Below are positions 49,995 through 58,418 of a stretch of DNA of 64,000 nt, in pieces. Below the pieces are notes generated by a model. The model was given only the letters and a program-made list of their open reading frames with translations. It had not been told where the DNA came from and did no database searches. Position numbers and translations under genes: made by a program. Every line of letters begins with the position of its first letter. Position 1 is the first letter of the stretch. This DNA comes from Sphingobium sp. 15-1 (lineage in GTDB: Bacteria > Pseudomonadota > Alphaproteobacteria > Sphingomonadales > Sphingomonadaceae), in NCBI RefSeq assembly GCF_013375535.1, contig NZ_JABXJG010000001.1:3348306-3412305 (forward strand), given 5' to 3'.

Positions 49995-50432
49995 ATGGCC
50001 AAACCCGAATCCTGGCGCCTCAGCCCGGACGCTTATCGTTTCGTCACCAGCATCGACACCCGCTTCCAGGACATCGACACGATGGGCCATGTCAACAATG
50101 TGGCGATCTCCGGGATTTTCGAAACCGCCCGCATCCGCTTCCACCACCATCTCGGCCGTCATCCGCAGGAACAGGGCGTGCGCTGGCTGGTCGCCAATGT
50201 GAACCTCAATTTCGTCGAGGAAGCGCACTTCCCCTATCCATTCGAAGTGCACTGCGCGATCGGCCATATCGGCCGCACGAGCTGGACGATCAGCTCGGCG
50301 GGCTTTCAGAAGGGCGTGTGCGTCGCCACCGCCGACACGACGGTCGTCACCCATGGCTCCGAAGGACGCCGCAGCATCGATGAAAGCCTGCGCGAAGCCA
50401 TGGAACGCAACTTCATCATCCGCCCCGAATAG
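49995..50432 (+). CDS. Acyl-CoA thioesterase, hotdog fold
   Basis: A 145-residue 4HBT/YbgC-like protein. The catalytic signature TRFQDIDTMGHVNNVAISGI carries the active-site Asp, and LNFVEEAHFPYPFEV is the second strand region. Substrate not determined. Preceded by AGGACAAGCAGGAC, with good ribosome-site character. Convergent with the DUF983 gene. Confidence 0.9.
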   Translation: MAKPESWRLSPDAYRFVTSIDTRFQDIDTMGHVNNVAISGIFETARIRFHHHLGRHPQEQGVRWLVANVNLNFVEEAHFPYPFEVHCAIGHIGRTSWTISSAGFQKGVCVATADTTVVTHGSEGRRSIDESLREAMERNFIIRPE

Positions 50433-50435
50433 GGC

Positions 50436-50819
50436 TCAGCGAAAGCCGTCCATCCGGCGGCTCCACTGAAAGGCGATGACGGCGCCCTTGACGGGCTGGA
50501 TCATCGCCACCGCCAGCAGGATCGCCAGCGCCGGCCACAGCAGCGCCTGCAGCCCCAGCGGAATGTCGAGCGCCGCGTTCACCTCTATCATCAGCGGCAC
50601 CAGCAGGTGCCCCAACAGCAATATGACGATATAGGCCGGGAAATCGTCGGCCCGCGATTGGTCCCAGGCTTGCCCGCAATGGCGGCAGGCGTGGGCGGGT
50701 TTCAGGAATCGCGCAAACATCCGGCCTTCGCCGCAGGCCGGGCAGCGGCCCCGCAGGGCAAGCGCCAGCGCCGGCCGCAATGGCCGCGCCGCATCATTCC
50801 GGGGCAATCCCTCGCTCAT
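50436..50819 (-). CDS. DUF983 family membrane protein
   Basis: A 127-residue protein with two CxxC zinc-ribbon pairs (RCPACGEGRMF and HACRHCGQAW), then two membrane helices (AYIVILLLGHLLVPLMIEVN and LLWPALAILLAVAMIQPVKG). This is the DUF983 layout, a family often found near cytochrome oxidase genes and of unknown function. ATG 50819 is chosen; the frame extends upstream toward the divergent pabB. Confidence 0.9.
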   Translation of the reverse strand: MSEGLPRNDAARPLRPALALALRGRCPACGEGRMFARFLKPAHACRHCGQAWDQSRADDFPAYIVILLLGHLLVPLMIEVNAALDIPLGLQALLWPALAILLAVAMIQPVKGAVIAFQWSRRMDGFR

Positions 50820-50913
50820 GGCCTTCCCCCTATGGCCAATGCGCGGCCCATGCAACATGGTCCGCGCCCTCTTAGAGCTTACGCGCGCGGCAAAGCCTGT
50901 TAAGAGGGCGGCC

Positions 50914-52089
50914 ATGCGCCTGCCGGGACCGACCGAAGCCTTCGTCCTGTTCGACGACGCCCGTCCGCGGGCTCCGGCGCCTGCGCGCCTCTATCGCGAT
51001 CCAGTATCGGTCATCGCCGCCCACCGGCTGGCGGAGGTGCAGCCCGCGCTCGACCGTCTGGCCGAAGCGGCGGAGGCGGGGCTGCACGCGGCGGGCTTCA
51101 TCGCCTATGAAGCGGGTCTCGCGCTGGAGGAGCGGCTCCGCCCGCTGGCCGAGCGGCACCGGCAGGACCGGCCCAGGACGCCGCTGCTCTGGTTCGGCCT
51201 GTTCGAAGGGGTGCGGCTGATCGACCCGGCGGACATGCCCGCCCTGCTGCCCGATCCCGCCGCCGCCAGAGTCGACCGGCTCCAACCGATGATCGATGAA
51301 GCCGCCTATCGCGCCGCCTTCGCTCAGGTGCAGGATTATATCCGCGCCGGCGACATCTATCAGGTCAATCTGACCTTCCCCTGCGCCGCGCATTTCACGG
51401 GCGACCTCATGGCGCTTTATGCCGCGCTGCGTCCGCGCCAGCAGGCGGGCTATGGCGGCGTGCTGCGTACCGGGGAGCATGCCATCCTCTCCTTCTCCCC
51501 GGAGCTGTTCTTCACCCATGTGCGGGGCCAGTTGACCGCCCGCCCGATGAAGGGCACCGCGCCCCGCGACCCGGACCTGGCCCGCGACGCCGAACTGGTG
51601 CAATGGCTGGAACGGGACGCCAAGCAGCGCGCCGAAAATCTGATGATCGTCGATCTGCTGCGCAACGACCTCTCCCGCGTTTCCCACGCCGGCACGGTCA
51701 CGGTGCCCGATCTGTTCAAGGTCGAAACCTATCCCACCGTTCACCAGATGGTGTCGACCGTGCGCGCCCGCCTGCTGCCTGGTCTGTCCCCGGTCGATGT
51801 GCTGCGCGTCCTCTTCCCCTGCGGATCGATCACCGGCGCGCCTAAGGTCCGCGCCATGGAGATCGTGGACGCGGTGGAGGCGTTTCCGCGCGGCGTCTAT
51901 ACCGGCTCGATGGGCTGGATCGATCCGTCGGGCGACGCCGCCTTCAATGTTGCCATCCGCACCATTTGCGTCGAAGAAGGCAGCAGAGAGGGGCGCCTGG
52001 GTCTGGGATCGGGCATCGTCGCGGATTCGGAAGTCGCTTCCGAATGGGCGGAATGTCTGGCCAAGGGGCGCTTCCTCACGCCGGCCTGA
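50914..52089 (+). CDS. pabB: Aminodeoxychorismate synthase component I
   Basis: A 391-residue chorismate-binding enzyme that, with a PabA amidotransferase, forms 4-amino-4-deoxychorismate for folate. QDYIRAGDIYQVNLTFPCAA, ILSFSPELFF, RPMKGTAPRD, the ENLMIVDLLRNDLSRV core, and FPCGSITGAPKVRAMEIV with GLGSGIVADSEVASEWAEC are all diagnostic. The PabB-type KGT motif is read as MKGT. It is followed by a pabC-like gene 32 bases on. Confidence 0.95.
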   Translation: MRLPGPTEAFVLFDDARPRAPAPARLYRDPVSVIAAHRLAEVQPALDRLAEAAEAGLHAAGFIAYEAGLALEERLRPLAERHRQDRPRTPLLWFGLFEGVRLIDPADMPALLPDPAAARVDRLQPMIDEAAYRAAFAQVQDYIRAGDIYQVNLTFPCAAHFTGDLMALYAALRPRQQAGYGGVLRTGEHAILSFSPELFFTHVRGQLTARPMKGTAPRDPDLARDAELVQWLERDAKQRAENLMIVDLLRNDLSRVSHAGTVTVPDLFKVETYPTVHQMVSTVRARLLPGLSPVDVLRVLFPCGSITGAPKVRAMEIVDAVEAFPRGVYTGSMGWIDPSGDAAFNVAIRTICVEEGSREGRLGLGSGIVADSEVASEWAECLAKGRFLTPA

Positions 52090-52121
52090 CGGATCATATC
52101 AAGGGAGTTGCAAGGTTTTTC

Positions 52122-52745
52122 ATGGCATTGGCTGACGGACGGTTCGATCTGCTCGAAACCATGGCCTTCGACCCGGTCGAAGGCATCAGATTGCTGGAAT
52201 TGCATCTGGAGCGGCTGAAGACCAGCGCGGAGGCGCTCGATTTCGCCTTCGACCGCCATGATGTGCGCAACGAGCTGCAAGCCGCGACCTTTCGCCTGCG
52301 CGAACGCAGCCGCCTACGCCTGCTGGTATCGCGCCAGGGTTCGGTCGCAATCGAGGTGCGCGAGTATCGCACCTGGCCGCAGGCGATCATGCAGGTGGCG
52401 CTCGTCCCCCGCAATGCGCCCGCCAGCGATGCGCGGCTGGCGCACAAGACCACCAACCGCTCAGTCTATCGCGACGCCTTGCAGCGTGGCGGCACCTATG
52501 AAGTGGTGATGACCGACGAACAGGGTTATCTGACGGAGGGCAGCTTCTCCTCTATCTTCGTCGAGCGCGGCGACAAGCTGTTGACCCCGCCGCTTTCCCG
52601 CGGGCTGCTTCCCGGCGTGCTGCGCCGGAGCCTGATCGACATGGGGGAGGCGATCGAGGAGGAGCTGCGCCCGCGCGATCTGGAAGAAGGCTTCTTCATC
52701 GGCAACGCCGCGCGCGGCATGGTGGCGGCTTCGCTGGTGCGCTGA
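52122..52745 (+). CDS. pabC: Aminotransferase class IV, probable aminodeoxychorismate lyase
   Basis: A 207-residue PLP enzyme, short for the class. The PLP lysine is about K109 in AHKTTNRSVYRDAL, and LTEGSFSSIFVERGDKLLTP is the conserved substrate/cofactor region. Its place right after pabB supports releasing pyruvate from aminodeoxychorismate to yield p-aminobenzoate. In some bacteria pabB and pabC are fused, and this arrangement could be translated as one unit without the gap. Function is from context plus fold. Confidence 0.85.
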   Translation: MALADGRFDLLETMAFDPVEGIRLLELHLERLKTSAEALDFAFDRHDVRNELQAATFRLRERSRLRLLVSRQGSVAIEVREYRTWPQAIMQVALVPRNAPASDARLAHKTTNRSVYRDALQRGGTYEVVMTDEQGYLTEGSFSSIFVERGDKLLTPPLSRGLLPGVLRRSLIDMGEAIEEELRPRDLEEGFFIGNAARGMVAASLVR

Positions 52746-52770
52746 GGGCCACTGATAACCCTATCCTAAT

Positions 52771-52860
52771 CGTCATGCTGAACTTGTTTCAGCATCCATT
52801 TCTCCCCAGGCACCGCAGTTCGTGGAGCATGATGGATGCTGAAACAAGTTCAGCATGACG
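52771..52860. repeat. REPIN-like element, family A copy 3
   Basis: Begins CGTCATGCTGAACTTG and ends CAAGTTCAGCATGACG. It lies in the 294-base gap between pabC and aatA. Confidence 0.9.
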
Positions 52861-52993
52861 GGTGTCATTATAGACAACGCTTACCCAATGAATCGCACAT
52901 CGCCCCCCTCCCAAACCCCATAATCTGCCGTTACGGCCAGCGGAAGCCAACTGGCGGTTGCCCCTTCTTTCGTTGCACACTAAGGAGCCTCGC

Positions 52994-53030
52994 GTCCGCT
53001 TTACGCGGACCTAGGGGATTCTAGAGAAAG
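52994..53030 (+). promoter_or_regulatory. Structured leader before aatA
   Basis: GTCCGC, a five-base loop (TTTAC) and GCGGAC form a tight hairpin, immediately followed by CTAGGGGATTCTAG, a second small hairpin, and then GAGAAAG before the ATG at 53040. Two hairpins abutting a weak ribosome site suggest a cis-acting element. I cannot match it to a known riboswitch. Confidence 0.45.
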
Positions 53031-53039
53031 ATTGTCACG

Positions 53040-54242
53040 ATGAGCCAGACTTCCGCAGCCCTCGGTCGCATCCAGCCCTCCGCCACCCTGGCGATGAGCG
53101 CGCGCGTGAATGCCCTTAAAGCCGAAGGCGTGGACGTGATTGGCCTCTCCGCCGGCGAACCGGATTTCGATACGCCCGATTTCGTGAAAGAGGCGGGTAT
53201 TGCCGCGATTCGCAACAATCTGACCCGCTACACCGATGTCGACGGCACCGCCGACGTCAAGGAAGCCGTCGCCTTCAAGTTCAAGCGTGACAACGGCCTG
53301 ATCTACAAGCGCAGCCAGATCAGCGTGAATTCGGGCGGCAAGCACACGCTCTTCAACGCGCTGGTCGCGACCGTCGATGTGGGCGATGAGGTCATCATCC
53401 CGGCGCCCTATTGGGTCAGCTATCCCGACATCGTGAACTTCGCGGGCGGCACCCCGGTCTTCATCGAAGGCCCGGCGAGCCAGGGTTACAAGATCACCGC
53501 CGCCCAGCTCGAAGCCGCGATCACGCCCAAGACCAAGTGGGTCATGCTGAACTCGCCTTCCAACCCCTCGGGCGCGGCCTATTCGGCCGATGAGCTCAAG
53601 GCGCTTGGCGAAGTGCTGCTGCGTCACCCGCATGTGCTGGTGATGACCGACGACATGTATGAGCATGTCTGGTACGCGCCGACCCCCTTCGCCACCATCG
53701 CGCAGGTCTGTCCGGACCTCTATGACCGCACGCTAACGGTCAACGGCTGCTCCAAGGCCTTCTCCATGACCGGCTGGCGCATCGGTTTCGCGGGCGGCCC
53801 GGAATGGATCATCAAGGCGATGGGCAAGCTCCAGTCGCAGTCCACCAGCAATCCCTGCTCAATCAGCCAGGCCGCCGCTGTCGCCGCCCTGACCGGCGAC
53901 CAAGACTTCCTCGAAGAGCGCAATGCCGCCTTCAAGAAGCGCCGCGACATGGTCGTCGCCATGCTGAATGACGCGCCGGGCCTCGACTGCCCGACTCCGG
54001 AAGGCGCCTTCTACGTCTATCCCGACGCCAGCGGCGTGATCGGCAAGACCACGCCCAAGGGTGAGGTCATCACCAGCGACGAAGCGCTGATCGGCTATTT
54101 CCTCGACGAAGCGAAGGTCGCCGCCGTCCATGGCGCCGCCTTTGGCCTCTCCCCCGCCTTCCGCATCAGCTACGCCACGTCGGAAGAGGTGCTGAAAAAG
54201 GCCTGCACCCGCATTCAGGAAGCCTGCGCCGCGCTGAAATAA
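53040..54242 (+). CDS. aatA: Aspartate aminotransferase (class I)
   Basis: A 400-residue PLP aminotransferase of subgroup I-gamma/beta. GLSAGEPDFDTPDFVKEA, NSPSNPSGAAYS, and the PLP lysine in NGCSKAFSMTGWRIGFAGGP are visible, with the substrate arginine in FRISYATSEE. It converts aspartate and 2-oxoglutarate to oxaloacetate and glutamate; relatives also act on prephenate or aromatic acids. Preceded by a structured leader. Confidence 0.95.
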   Translation: MSQTSAALGRIQPSATLAMSARVNALKAEGVDVIGLSAGEPDFDTPDFVKEAGIAAIRNNLTRYTDVDGTADVKEAVAFKFKRDNGLIYKRSQISVNSGGKHTLFNALVATVDVGDEVIIPAPYWVSYPDIVNFAGGTPVFIEGPASQGYKITAAQLEAAITPKTKWVMLNSPSNPSGAAYSADELKALGEVLLRHPHVLVMTDDMYEHVWYAPTPFATIAQVCPDLYDRTLTVNGCSKAFSMTGWRIGFAGGPEWIIKAMGKLQSQSTSNPCSISQAAAVAALTGDQDFLEERNAAFKKRRDMVVAMLNDAPGLDCPTPEGAFYVYPDASGVIGKTTPKGEVITSDEALIGYFLDEAKVAAVHGAAFGLSPAFRISYATSEEVLKKACTRIQEACAALK

Positions 54243-54561
54243 TGCGCCATTCTCCCTCTCCCGATGGGAGAGGGAAGGGACCCGCCCGGCGAGCCGGGTG
54301 GGAAGAGTGAGGGTGATTCCGCTTCACTGAACCCGTCATTTCCTCCATTTCGGAAACGGAAAATTTCCCCCGCGCCGTCTTGCAGATGGAGAGTGAGGGT
54401 CTATATCCCGTTGCGAACCGAAACTGGCTTGCCCGTCACCCATCGCCTCCCATCGGGCGTTGGTCGAAACTGCCCTGGCGCAGCGTTCATCCGGGTCTAG
54501 GCCGCGCGACATTCATCGCCGCCCGCTTGTGGCGGCCAAGACGACCGAAAGGAAGAACGCC
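54243..54561. repeat. Intergenic region with family E-like inverted repeats (54249-54315)
   Basis: CTCCCTCTCCCGATGGGAGA and then ACCCGCCCGGCGAGCCGGGT are two hairpins following aatA, probably acting as its 3' end. The remainder of the 319-base gap shows no gene; an AAGGAAG ribosome site precedes the small gene at 54562. Confidence 0.6.
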
Positions 54562-54729
54562 ATGGTGGCCTTCTTGAAATCCGACCTGTTTCTGCGCTTC
54601 CTTGGCGGGTTCGTGATCGGGGCGATCGGCGTTTTCGTGCTTCAGCCCAACAGCGACGCGCCGCCACTGACCAGCCCGGCCATGGCGGCCTCGACCCCGG
54701 CTCCGGCCGCGGACGATGCGGCGCTCTGA
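54562..54729 (+). CDS. Small membrane protein before msrA
   Basis: A 55-residue protein, MVAFLKSDLFLRFLGGFVIG then AIGVFVLQPNSD and an Ala/Pro-rich tail. It has one membrane helix with a short cytoplasmic N-terminus. A strong AAAGGAAG ribosome site lies before ATG 54562. It overlaps msrA by 14 bases, indicating translational coupling. I do not recognise the family. Confidence 0.72.
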   Translation: MVAFLKSDLFLRFLGGFVIGAIGVFVLQPNSDAPPLTSPAMAASTPAPAADDAAL

Positions 54730-55387
54730 CGGCATAGCCCTCGCTTTCCTGGCGGCTTTGGCCGTCGCATCCCCGCTGCGCGCTGAACGCGTGGTCCTCG
54801 CTCCCGCTCCGGCCGTCGACGCCGCCCCCAGCCGCAAGCTGGAAACCGCCATTTTCGCAGGCGGCTGCTATTGGGGCGTGGAAGGCGTCTTTTCCCACGT
54901 CAAGGGCGTCCATCTCGCCGTCTCCGGCTTTGCGGGCGGCCCGCGTGGCCGCAAGGTCGATTATGAGCAGGTGAGCGAAGGCGATACCGGCTTTGCCGAG
55001 TCCGTCCGCATCACCTATGATCCCAAGACGGTCAGCTACGGCACGCTGCTGCGCATCTTCTTCTCGGTGATCGCGGACCCGACGACGCTCAACTATCAGG
55101 GCCCCGATCACGGCACCCAATATCGCAGCGCGCTTTTCCCGCTGACGCCGGAGCAGGACAAGGCCGCCACGGCCTATCTCGCCCAACTTGGTCAATCCGG
55201 CCTTTGGCGCGATCCCATCGCCACCCGCATCGAACGCTTCACCGGCTTTCAGGACGCGGACGGCGCTCATCAGGATTTCCTCACCAAAAACCCGCGCCAC
55301 CCCTATATCCAGCGCTGGGACATGCCCAAGCTGACGGCCCTCAAAACGCTGTTCCCCGCGCTTTACAGCGACCGTCCCTCAGCCTGA
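54716..55387 (+). CDS. msrA: Exported peptide methionine (S)-S-oxide reductase MsrA
   Basis: A 223-residue MsrA with a signal peptide (RSDGIALAFLAALAVASPLRA), so it should repair oxidised methionine in the periplasm. The catalytic motif is TAIFAGGCYWGVEGVFSHVK, with PDHGTQYRSALFPLTPEQD downstream. No MsrB domain is fused. How the enzyme is re-reduced in the periplasm is not shown; the DsbA-like gene of this window is a different operon. It is coupled to the small membrane gene and followed 12 bases on by an MDR oxidoreductase. Confidence 0.94.
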   Translation: MRRSDGIALAFLAALAVASPLRAERVVLAPAPAVDAAPSRKLETAIFAGGCYWGVEGVFSHVKGVHLAVSGFAGGPRGRKVDYEQVSEGDTGFAESVRITYDPKTVSYGTLLRIFFSVIADPTTLNYQGPDHGTQYRSALFPLTPEQDKAATAYLAQLGQSGLWRDPIATRIERFTGFQDADGAHQDFLTKNPRHPYIQRWDMPKLTALKTLFPALYSDRPSA

Positions 55388-55399
55388 AACGGAGCCTTC

Positions 55400-56518
55400 A
55401 TGAGCGATACCAAAGGTCTCAAACTGCTCTCGACCCTGGGTGAAGACGGCCGCCTGACCGTCGAACTGGCCGAAGAAACCCTTCCCGCGCCTCAGGGCGA
55501 CGAGGTGCTGGTCCGGCTGGAAGCCGCGCCGATCAACCCTTCCGATCTCGGTCTGCTCTTCGCCTCCGCCGACGTCGAAAATGCCCATTATGCGAAGGGC
55601 CGCATCGTGGCGCAAATGCCCGACGCCGCCCGTCGCGCCCTTGCGGCGCGGGTTGGCCAGCCCATGGCCATCGGCAATGAGGGCGCCGGCACCGTGATCG
55701 CTGCGGGGGAAGCGCCCGAAGCCCAGGCCCTGCTCGGCAAGCGGGTCGCGCTGATTGGCGGCGGCATGTTCGCGGAATACCGCCTGCTGGGCGCCAGCGG
55801 CTGCATGGCCCTGCCCGACGATGTGACGGCGGAGCAGGGCGCTTCGGCCTTCGTCAACCCGTTGACCGCGCTTGGCTTCGTCGAGACCATGAAACGGGGC
55901 GGGCACAGGGCGATCGTCCACACCGCCGCCGCCTCCAATCTCGGCCAGATGCTGGTGCGCGTCGCCCAGGAGGACGGCATTCCGCTGGTGAACATCGTCC
56001 GCAACGAAGCGCAGGTGGCGGTCCTGAAGGATCTGGGCGCCGAGCATGTCCTCGACAGTTCGAGGGACGATTTCCCGGCGCAGCTTCTTGCCGCCATCGC
56101 CGCCACCGGGGCCACCATCGCCTTCGACGCGATCGGCGGCGGTTCCATGGTCAGCCAGATCCTCCACGCCATGGAACAGGTGGCGAGCGAAGGCGCGCCC
56201 TATAGCCGCTATGGCTCTAACAGCCCCAAACAGGCCTATATCTACGGCGCGCTGGACCTGTCCCCGACCATCCTGACGCGCAGCTTCGGCTTTAGCTGGA
56301 ATATCGGCGGCTGGTTGCTCTTCCCCTTCCTGCAAAATATCGACGCCGAAACGCTCGAACGCCTGCGCCAGCGGGTGCGCGATGGCCTTACCACCACTTT
56401 CGCCAGCCAGTACAAGGCGCGCATCTCGCTGCGGGAAGCGCTGAGCCGGGACGCGGTCCTGGCCTATAATGCCCGCCGTACTGGGGAGAAATATCTGATC
56501 GTCCCGAACGGGGGGTAG
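55400..56518 (+). CDS. Zinc-independent MDR-family oxidoreductase (quinone oxidoreductase-like)
   Basis: A 372-residue medium-chain dehydrogenase. The N-terminal GroES-like part (VLVRLEAAPINPSDLGLL) lacks the catalytic zinc ligands. The Rossmann part has IVHTAAASNLGQMLVRVAQE, an unusual AAASNLG instead of GAAGGVG, and FDAIGGGSMVSQI. It shares an operon with msrA. Substrate unknown; role in redox stress is inferred only. Confidence 0.87.
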   Translation: MSDTKGLKLLSTLGEDGRLTVELAEETLPAPQGDEVLVRLEAAPINPSDLGLLFASADVENAHYAKGRIVAQMPDAARRALAARVGQPMAIGNEGAGTVIAAGEAPEAQALLGKRVALIGGGMFAEYRLLGASGCMALPDDVTAEQGASAFVNPLTALGFVETMKRGGHRAIVHTAAASNLGQMLVRVAQEDGIPLVNIVRNEAQVAVLKDLGAEHVLDSSRDDFPAQLLAAIAATGATIAFDAIGGGSMVSQILHAMEQVASEGAPYSRYGSNSPKQAYIYGALDLSPTILTRSFGFSWNIGGWLLFPFLQNIDAETLERLRQRVRDGLTTTFASQYKARISLREALSRDAVLAYNARRTGEKYLIVPNGG

Positions 56519-56554
56519 GGGTGGTCAGCGGACAGTCAGCTTTCCTTGAAGTAT

Positions 56555-56643
56555 ACCGTGCTCCTGCGTAGGCAGGAGCCCAGTTCCGCCTTCCGTGTAT
56601 CATTGCATCGTCTGAACTGGGTTCCTGCCTTCGCAGGAACACG
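56555..56643. repeat. Family B palindromic repeat
   Basis: ACCGTGCTCCTGCGTAGGCA plus GGAGCCCAGTTC faces GAACTGGGTTCCTGCCTTCG plus CAGGAACACGG. It is the best-preserved symmetrical copy. It stands next to a family A copy, 58 bases on. Confidence 0.88.
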
Positions 56644-56700
56644 GCGCGCCTAATGTCCGCAAATGGCCAATAGGGGACATAAGCTGGCCTATCCCTCATT

Positions 56701-56790
56701 CGTCATGCTGAACTTGTTTCAGCATCCATTTCTCCCCCCATCCTGCCGTCCGTGGGGCACGATGGATGCTGAAACAAGTTCAGCATGACG
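56701..56790. repeat. REPIN-like element, family A copy 4
   Basis: Same arms as the other family A copies. With the adjacent family B element it fills the gap between the convergent MDR and DsrE genes. Confidence 0.9.
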
Positions 56791-56836
56791 GCTATGGTGA
56801 GGGTAGCTTCCCACCCAATTGGACGACTGGATAGCT

Positions 56837-57202
56837 TCAAGCAAAAAGCAGGCGAGTCTCATCCCCCATCTGCTGCAGGAATCCGACCGGCCCGCCGATT
56901 TCCACCCCGGCGGGCAAGCTCTCCACCGTCATCCCGCACAAGGCCAGCCCGCTTTGACAGGCGAGGATGACGACTCCCAAGCCCAACGCTTCCTCCACCA
57001 GCATCTCCAGCGAAGGCAGCCCTGCCGCCCGATGGGCCGCATCCCGGGGCGCCTGGATCGGCGTCCGCAACAATCCGACGGCATCCAATTGAAGAAAGAC
57101 CGTCGCCGCCCCACCCAGCGCCGCCTGCGCCGCCGCGATCGTCATCGCCCCGCGCAGCCGCTCAGCCTCCGCCGTCGCGACGACGATTCTCAGTTCGCGC
57201 AT
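56837..57202 (-). CDS. DsrE/DsrF-like family protein
   Basis: A 121-residue DsrE-type fold: LRIVVATAEAERLRGAMTIA, FLQLDAVGLL, LGVVILACQSGLALCGMTVE. Conserved Cys in ILACQSGL is the position used for sulfur transfer in DsrE and TusD. Its start overlaps the moeB-like gene end by 13 bases. The neighbour suggests handling of sulfur for a cofactor, but this is inference. Confidence 0.82.
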   Translation of the reverse strand: MRELRIVVATAEAERLRGAMTIAAAQAALGGAATVFLQLDAVGLLRTPIQAPRDAAHRAAGLPSLEMLVEEALGLGVVILACQSGLALCGMTVESLPAGVEIGGPVGFLQQMGDETRLLFA

Positions 57203-57957
57203 AGTTCCACGGCGCAGCCCGGACAGGCCGCGTCCTTAGGCACCGCCACCGTCCGGAAGCGCATCGACAGCAGATCGGCCAGCAGCAACCGCCCCGCCAT
57301 ATCCTCGCCAAAGGGCACCAGCGCCCGGATCACCTCCAGCGCCGCCAGACTGCCCATCACGCCCGTCAGCGCCCCGATCACGCCCGTCTCGGAGCAGTTC
57401 CGCTCCGGCGCGTCCTCCGGCGATCCGACCAGGCAGCGATAGCAGGGCTTGTCCGCCTCCCAGCCGCGATAGGTGGCAAGCTGCCCCTCAAAGGGGCCGA
57501 CCGCCGCCGACACCAGGGGAATGCGCAGCTTCCGCGCACTGTCCGCCACCGCCAGCCGAGTCGCGAAACTGTCGCAGCCGTCCAGCACCACATCCGCCTC
57601 GCGCAGCATCAGCGCGGCATTGTCCGCATCGATCCGCGCATTGATCGGGATCAGCTTCACATCGGGATTGAGCCGCGCTACCGCCGCCATCGCGCGCTCG
57701 GCCTTGGGCGCGCCGATGTCCTCCGTGCCGAACAGCACCTGCCGCTGCAGATTGGAGAGCGCCACCGCATCGTCGTCGATCACCCGGATCGTGCCGACGC
57801 CCGCCGCCGCCAGATAGAGGATCGCCGGACTGCCGATCCCGCCCGCGCCGATCACCGCCACATCCGCCGACAGCAGCCGGGCCTGCCCCGCGCCGCCGAT
57901 CTCCTTCAGCACGATATGGCGGGCATAACGCTCAAGCTGTTCGTCGGAGAGCGTCAT
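57190..57957 (-). CDS. moeB: HesA/MoeB/ThiF family adenylyltransferase
   Basis: A 255-residue E1-like enzyme that adenylates the C-terminal glycine of MoaD- or ThiS-like sulfur carriers. The ATP motif VAVIGAGGIGSPAILYLAAA, SNLQRQVLFGTEDIGAPKAE, VLDGCDSFATRL, the zinc pairs CYRCL and CPGC and NCSETGVIGALTGVMGSLAA are intact. No rhodanese domain is attached. Molybdopterin versus thiamine role cannot be told from this region. Confidence 0.93.
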   Translation of the reverse strand: MTLSDEQLERYARHIVLKEIGGAGQARLLSADVAVIGAGGIGSPAILYLAAAGVGTIRVIDDDAVALSNLQRQVLFGTEDIGAPKAERAMAAVARLNPDVKLIPINARIDADNAALMLREADVVLDGCDSFATRLAVADSARKLRIPLVSAAVGPFEGQLATYRGWEADKPCYRCLVGSPEDAPERNCSETGVIGALTGVMGSLAALEVIRALVPFGEDMAGRLLLADLLSMRFRTVAVPKDAACPGCAVELCAN

Positions 57958-57959
57958 GG

Positions 57960-58418
57960 CTATTTCACCCCTGTCGACCCGAAACCGCCCGCGCCGCGAA
58001 CCGTCTCATCCAGCTCCGCGACTTCCGCGAACGTCGCGATCTGCACCGGCGCGGCCACCAACTGAGCGATCCGGTCACCCCGCGCGATCACGAAGGGTTC
58101 GGCGCCGAGGTTGATCAGGATGACTTTCAACTCCCCCCGATAGTCAGCATCAATCGTCCCCGGCGTATTGGGCAGGCTGATCCCATGCTTGAGCGCCAGG
58201 CCGGAGCGAGGCCGCACCTGCACCTCATAACCCTCCGGGATCGCCATGGCGAAGCCCGTCGACACCGCATGCCGCCCGCCGGGCACCAATATGACATCCT
58301 CCGCCGACACCACGTCCATTCCCGCCGCATGCGCCGTCGCATAGGCCGGCGCCGGCAGGCCCTCGCCATGGGGCAGGCGCTTCAGGCGAATTTCAATCGG
58401 CGGAAGAGGAGAGGGCAT
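57960..58418 (-). CDS. dut: dUTP diphosphatase
   Basis: A 152-residue trimeric dUTPase. The five motifs are in order: [57 protein letters not shown] and the C-terminal GAGGFGSTG. It overlaps coaBC by 26 bases, a common alphaproteobacterial arrangement. Confidence 0.97.
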   Translation of the reverse strand: MPSPLPPIEIRLKRLPHGEGLPAPAYATAHAAGMDVVSAEDVILVPGGRHAVSTGFAMAIPEGYEVQVRPRSGLALKHGISLPNTPGTIDADYRGELKVILINLGAEPFVIARGDRIAQLVAAPVQIATFAEVAELDETVRGAGGFGSTGVK

